64,000 bases of DNA from Cupriavidus sp. U2 (GTDB lineage Bacteria; Pseudomonadota; Gammaproteobacteria; Burkholderiales; Burkholderiaceae): positions 124,001-188,000 of the forward strand of contig NZ_RCOG02000026.1 in the NCBI RefSeq assembly GCF_009663685.2. The letters run 5' to 3'. The translations under genes were made by a program, and so were the position numbers. How positions within the stretch are numbered: position 1 is the first letter of the stretch; each line of letters opens with the position of its first letter. The notes beneath the pieces are model-generated. The model was not told the origin of the DNA. It searched no databases and saw only the letters and a program-made list of their open reading frames with translations. Below, in pieces: positions 63,455 to 64,000 of the stretch.

Positions 63455-64000
63455 TCAGGCGGCGCGGGCATCCGCCAGCCGGCGGGCGCCCATCTGGCAG
63501 GCCAGGTGGAACGCTTGCAGCGTGGCGCCCGGATTGGCCCGGCCCTGCTGCGTGATGTCGAAGGCGGTGCCGTGGGCCGGCGTGGTGATCGGCACGGGCA
63601 GCCCGCCCTGTACCGTCACGCCGCGCGAGAAGCCCATCAGCTTGATGCCGATCTGGCCCTGGTCGTGATACATCGTGACGATGGCATCGAACTGGCGCTG
63701 GTCCGGGCCGCCCTGGACCTTCAGGAAGATGGTGTCCGCCGGGAACGGGCCTTGTGCCGCCACGCCGCGCGACTGCGCCTCGGCCACGGCCGGGCCGATC
63801 ACGTCGATTTCCTCGCGGCCGAATGCGCCGTTGTCACCGTTGTGCGGGTTCAGGCCGCATACGGCGATGCGGGGGGTCGCCACGCCGGACCGGCGCAGCG
63901 CGTGGTCGATCAGGTCGATGGCGTCGCGCACGCGGGCCGGGGTAATCAGCGCGGGCACCTCCTTGATGGCGACGTGCGAGGTCACGCGCGACGTCCACAG
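63455..64000 (-). CDS. PdxA-family 4-phospho-sugar-acid dehydrogenase, 5' end outside the window
   Basis: The C-terminal ~180 residues of a PdxA-family dehydrogenase. Visible are [36 protein letters not shown], and [13 protein letters not shown], which contain the metal-binding histidines. The frame is open to the window edge, so the N-terminal part is missing. Next to a sugar-acid dehydratase, it is more likely a PdxA2-type enzyme for threonate/erythronate catabolism than the vitamin B6 enzyme; this is an inference from context. Confidence 0.8.
   Translation of the reverse strand: MWTSRVTSHVAIKEVPALITPARVRDAIDLIDHALRRSGVATPRIAVCGLNPHNGDNGAFGREEIDVIGPAVAEAQSRGVAAQGPFPADTIFLKVQGGPDQRQFDAIVTMYHDQGQIGIKLMGFSRGVTVQGGLPVPITTPAHGTAFDITQQGRANPGATLQAFHLACQMGARRLADARAA

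Overview
The window is a GC-rich (mid-60s percent by eye), densely coded stretch of chromosome with strong G/C third-position bias. The protein families point to a betaproteobacterium of the Burkholderiaceae, most likely Cupriavidus or a close relative. Supporting families are a Bug/TctC binding protein, DUF2789, the DUF3649-PepSY-DUF3325 iron module, a PilE-FimT-PilVWXY1 cluster and many LysR/AraC/IclR regulators. No rRNA, tRNA, insertion sequence, prophage or CRISPR array was seen, and the gene content reads as ordinary accessory chromosome or second-replicon material. The genus is inferred from family content only.

Layout. 1-5.9 kb: the end of galactarate dehydratase, small conserved proteins, an MgtC protein, and an acyl-CoA ligase coupled to an IclR regulator. 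6-10.9 kb: an iron-siderophore module (DUF3649, PepSY protein, DUF3325, TonB-dependent receptor) behind a Fur-like site. 10.9-19.8 kb: AraC regulator with AhpD-like protein, HAD-like protein, zinc-ribbon protein, chemoreceptor, atypical response regulator, an inverted pair of perfect DnaA boxes, cardiolipin synthase and a TetR regulator. 19.9-24.7 kb: DAHP synthase, a flavoprotein, an AbrB-type membrane protein and a Bug receptor. 24.8-28.9 kb: a three-subunit opine/D-amino-acid-type flavin dehydrogenase with its LysR regulator. 28.9-36.8 kb: BluB, a TlpA-like protein, ProQ, CspA, an RpoD-type sigma factor, a flavoprotein remnant, a phospholipid acyltransferase interrupted by an amber codon, and a lipoprotein. 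36.9-46.4 kb: YddG-like exporter, MscS channel, and the type IV pilus minor-pilin operon ending in PilY1. 46.5-51 kb: fatty acid hydroxylase, a second TonB receptor with a Fur-like site, and a Gly/Tyr-rich lipoprotein. 51.4-64 kb: an EEP nuclease-family/PLD-VTT pair, an EamA exporter with AraC regulator, DUF985 cupin, LysR and old yellow enzyme, patatin with GntP-type permease, YefM-YoeB, and a sugar-acid dehydratase with a PdxA-family dehydrogenase running off the right edge.

Genes that clearly work together, from overlaps or short gaps, are: ligase/IclR; DUF3649/PepSY/DUF3325/receptor; the three dehydrogenase subunits; fimT/pilV/pilW/pilX; EEP/PLD-VTT; EamA/AraC; patatin/permease; and yefM/yoeB. 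The most notable irregularities are the amber codon inside the HX4D catalytic motif of the acyltransferase (35598-35600), the truncated flavoprotein start at 34687, a response regulator lacking its acidic pair and conserved lysine, and the DnaA-box palindrome at 16989-17011. I found no convincing wholly new multi-gene system. The PLD-VTT/EEP pair is the least characterised functional unit here.
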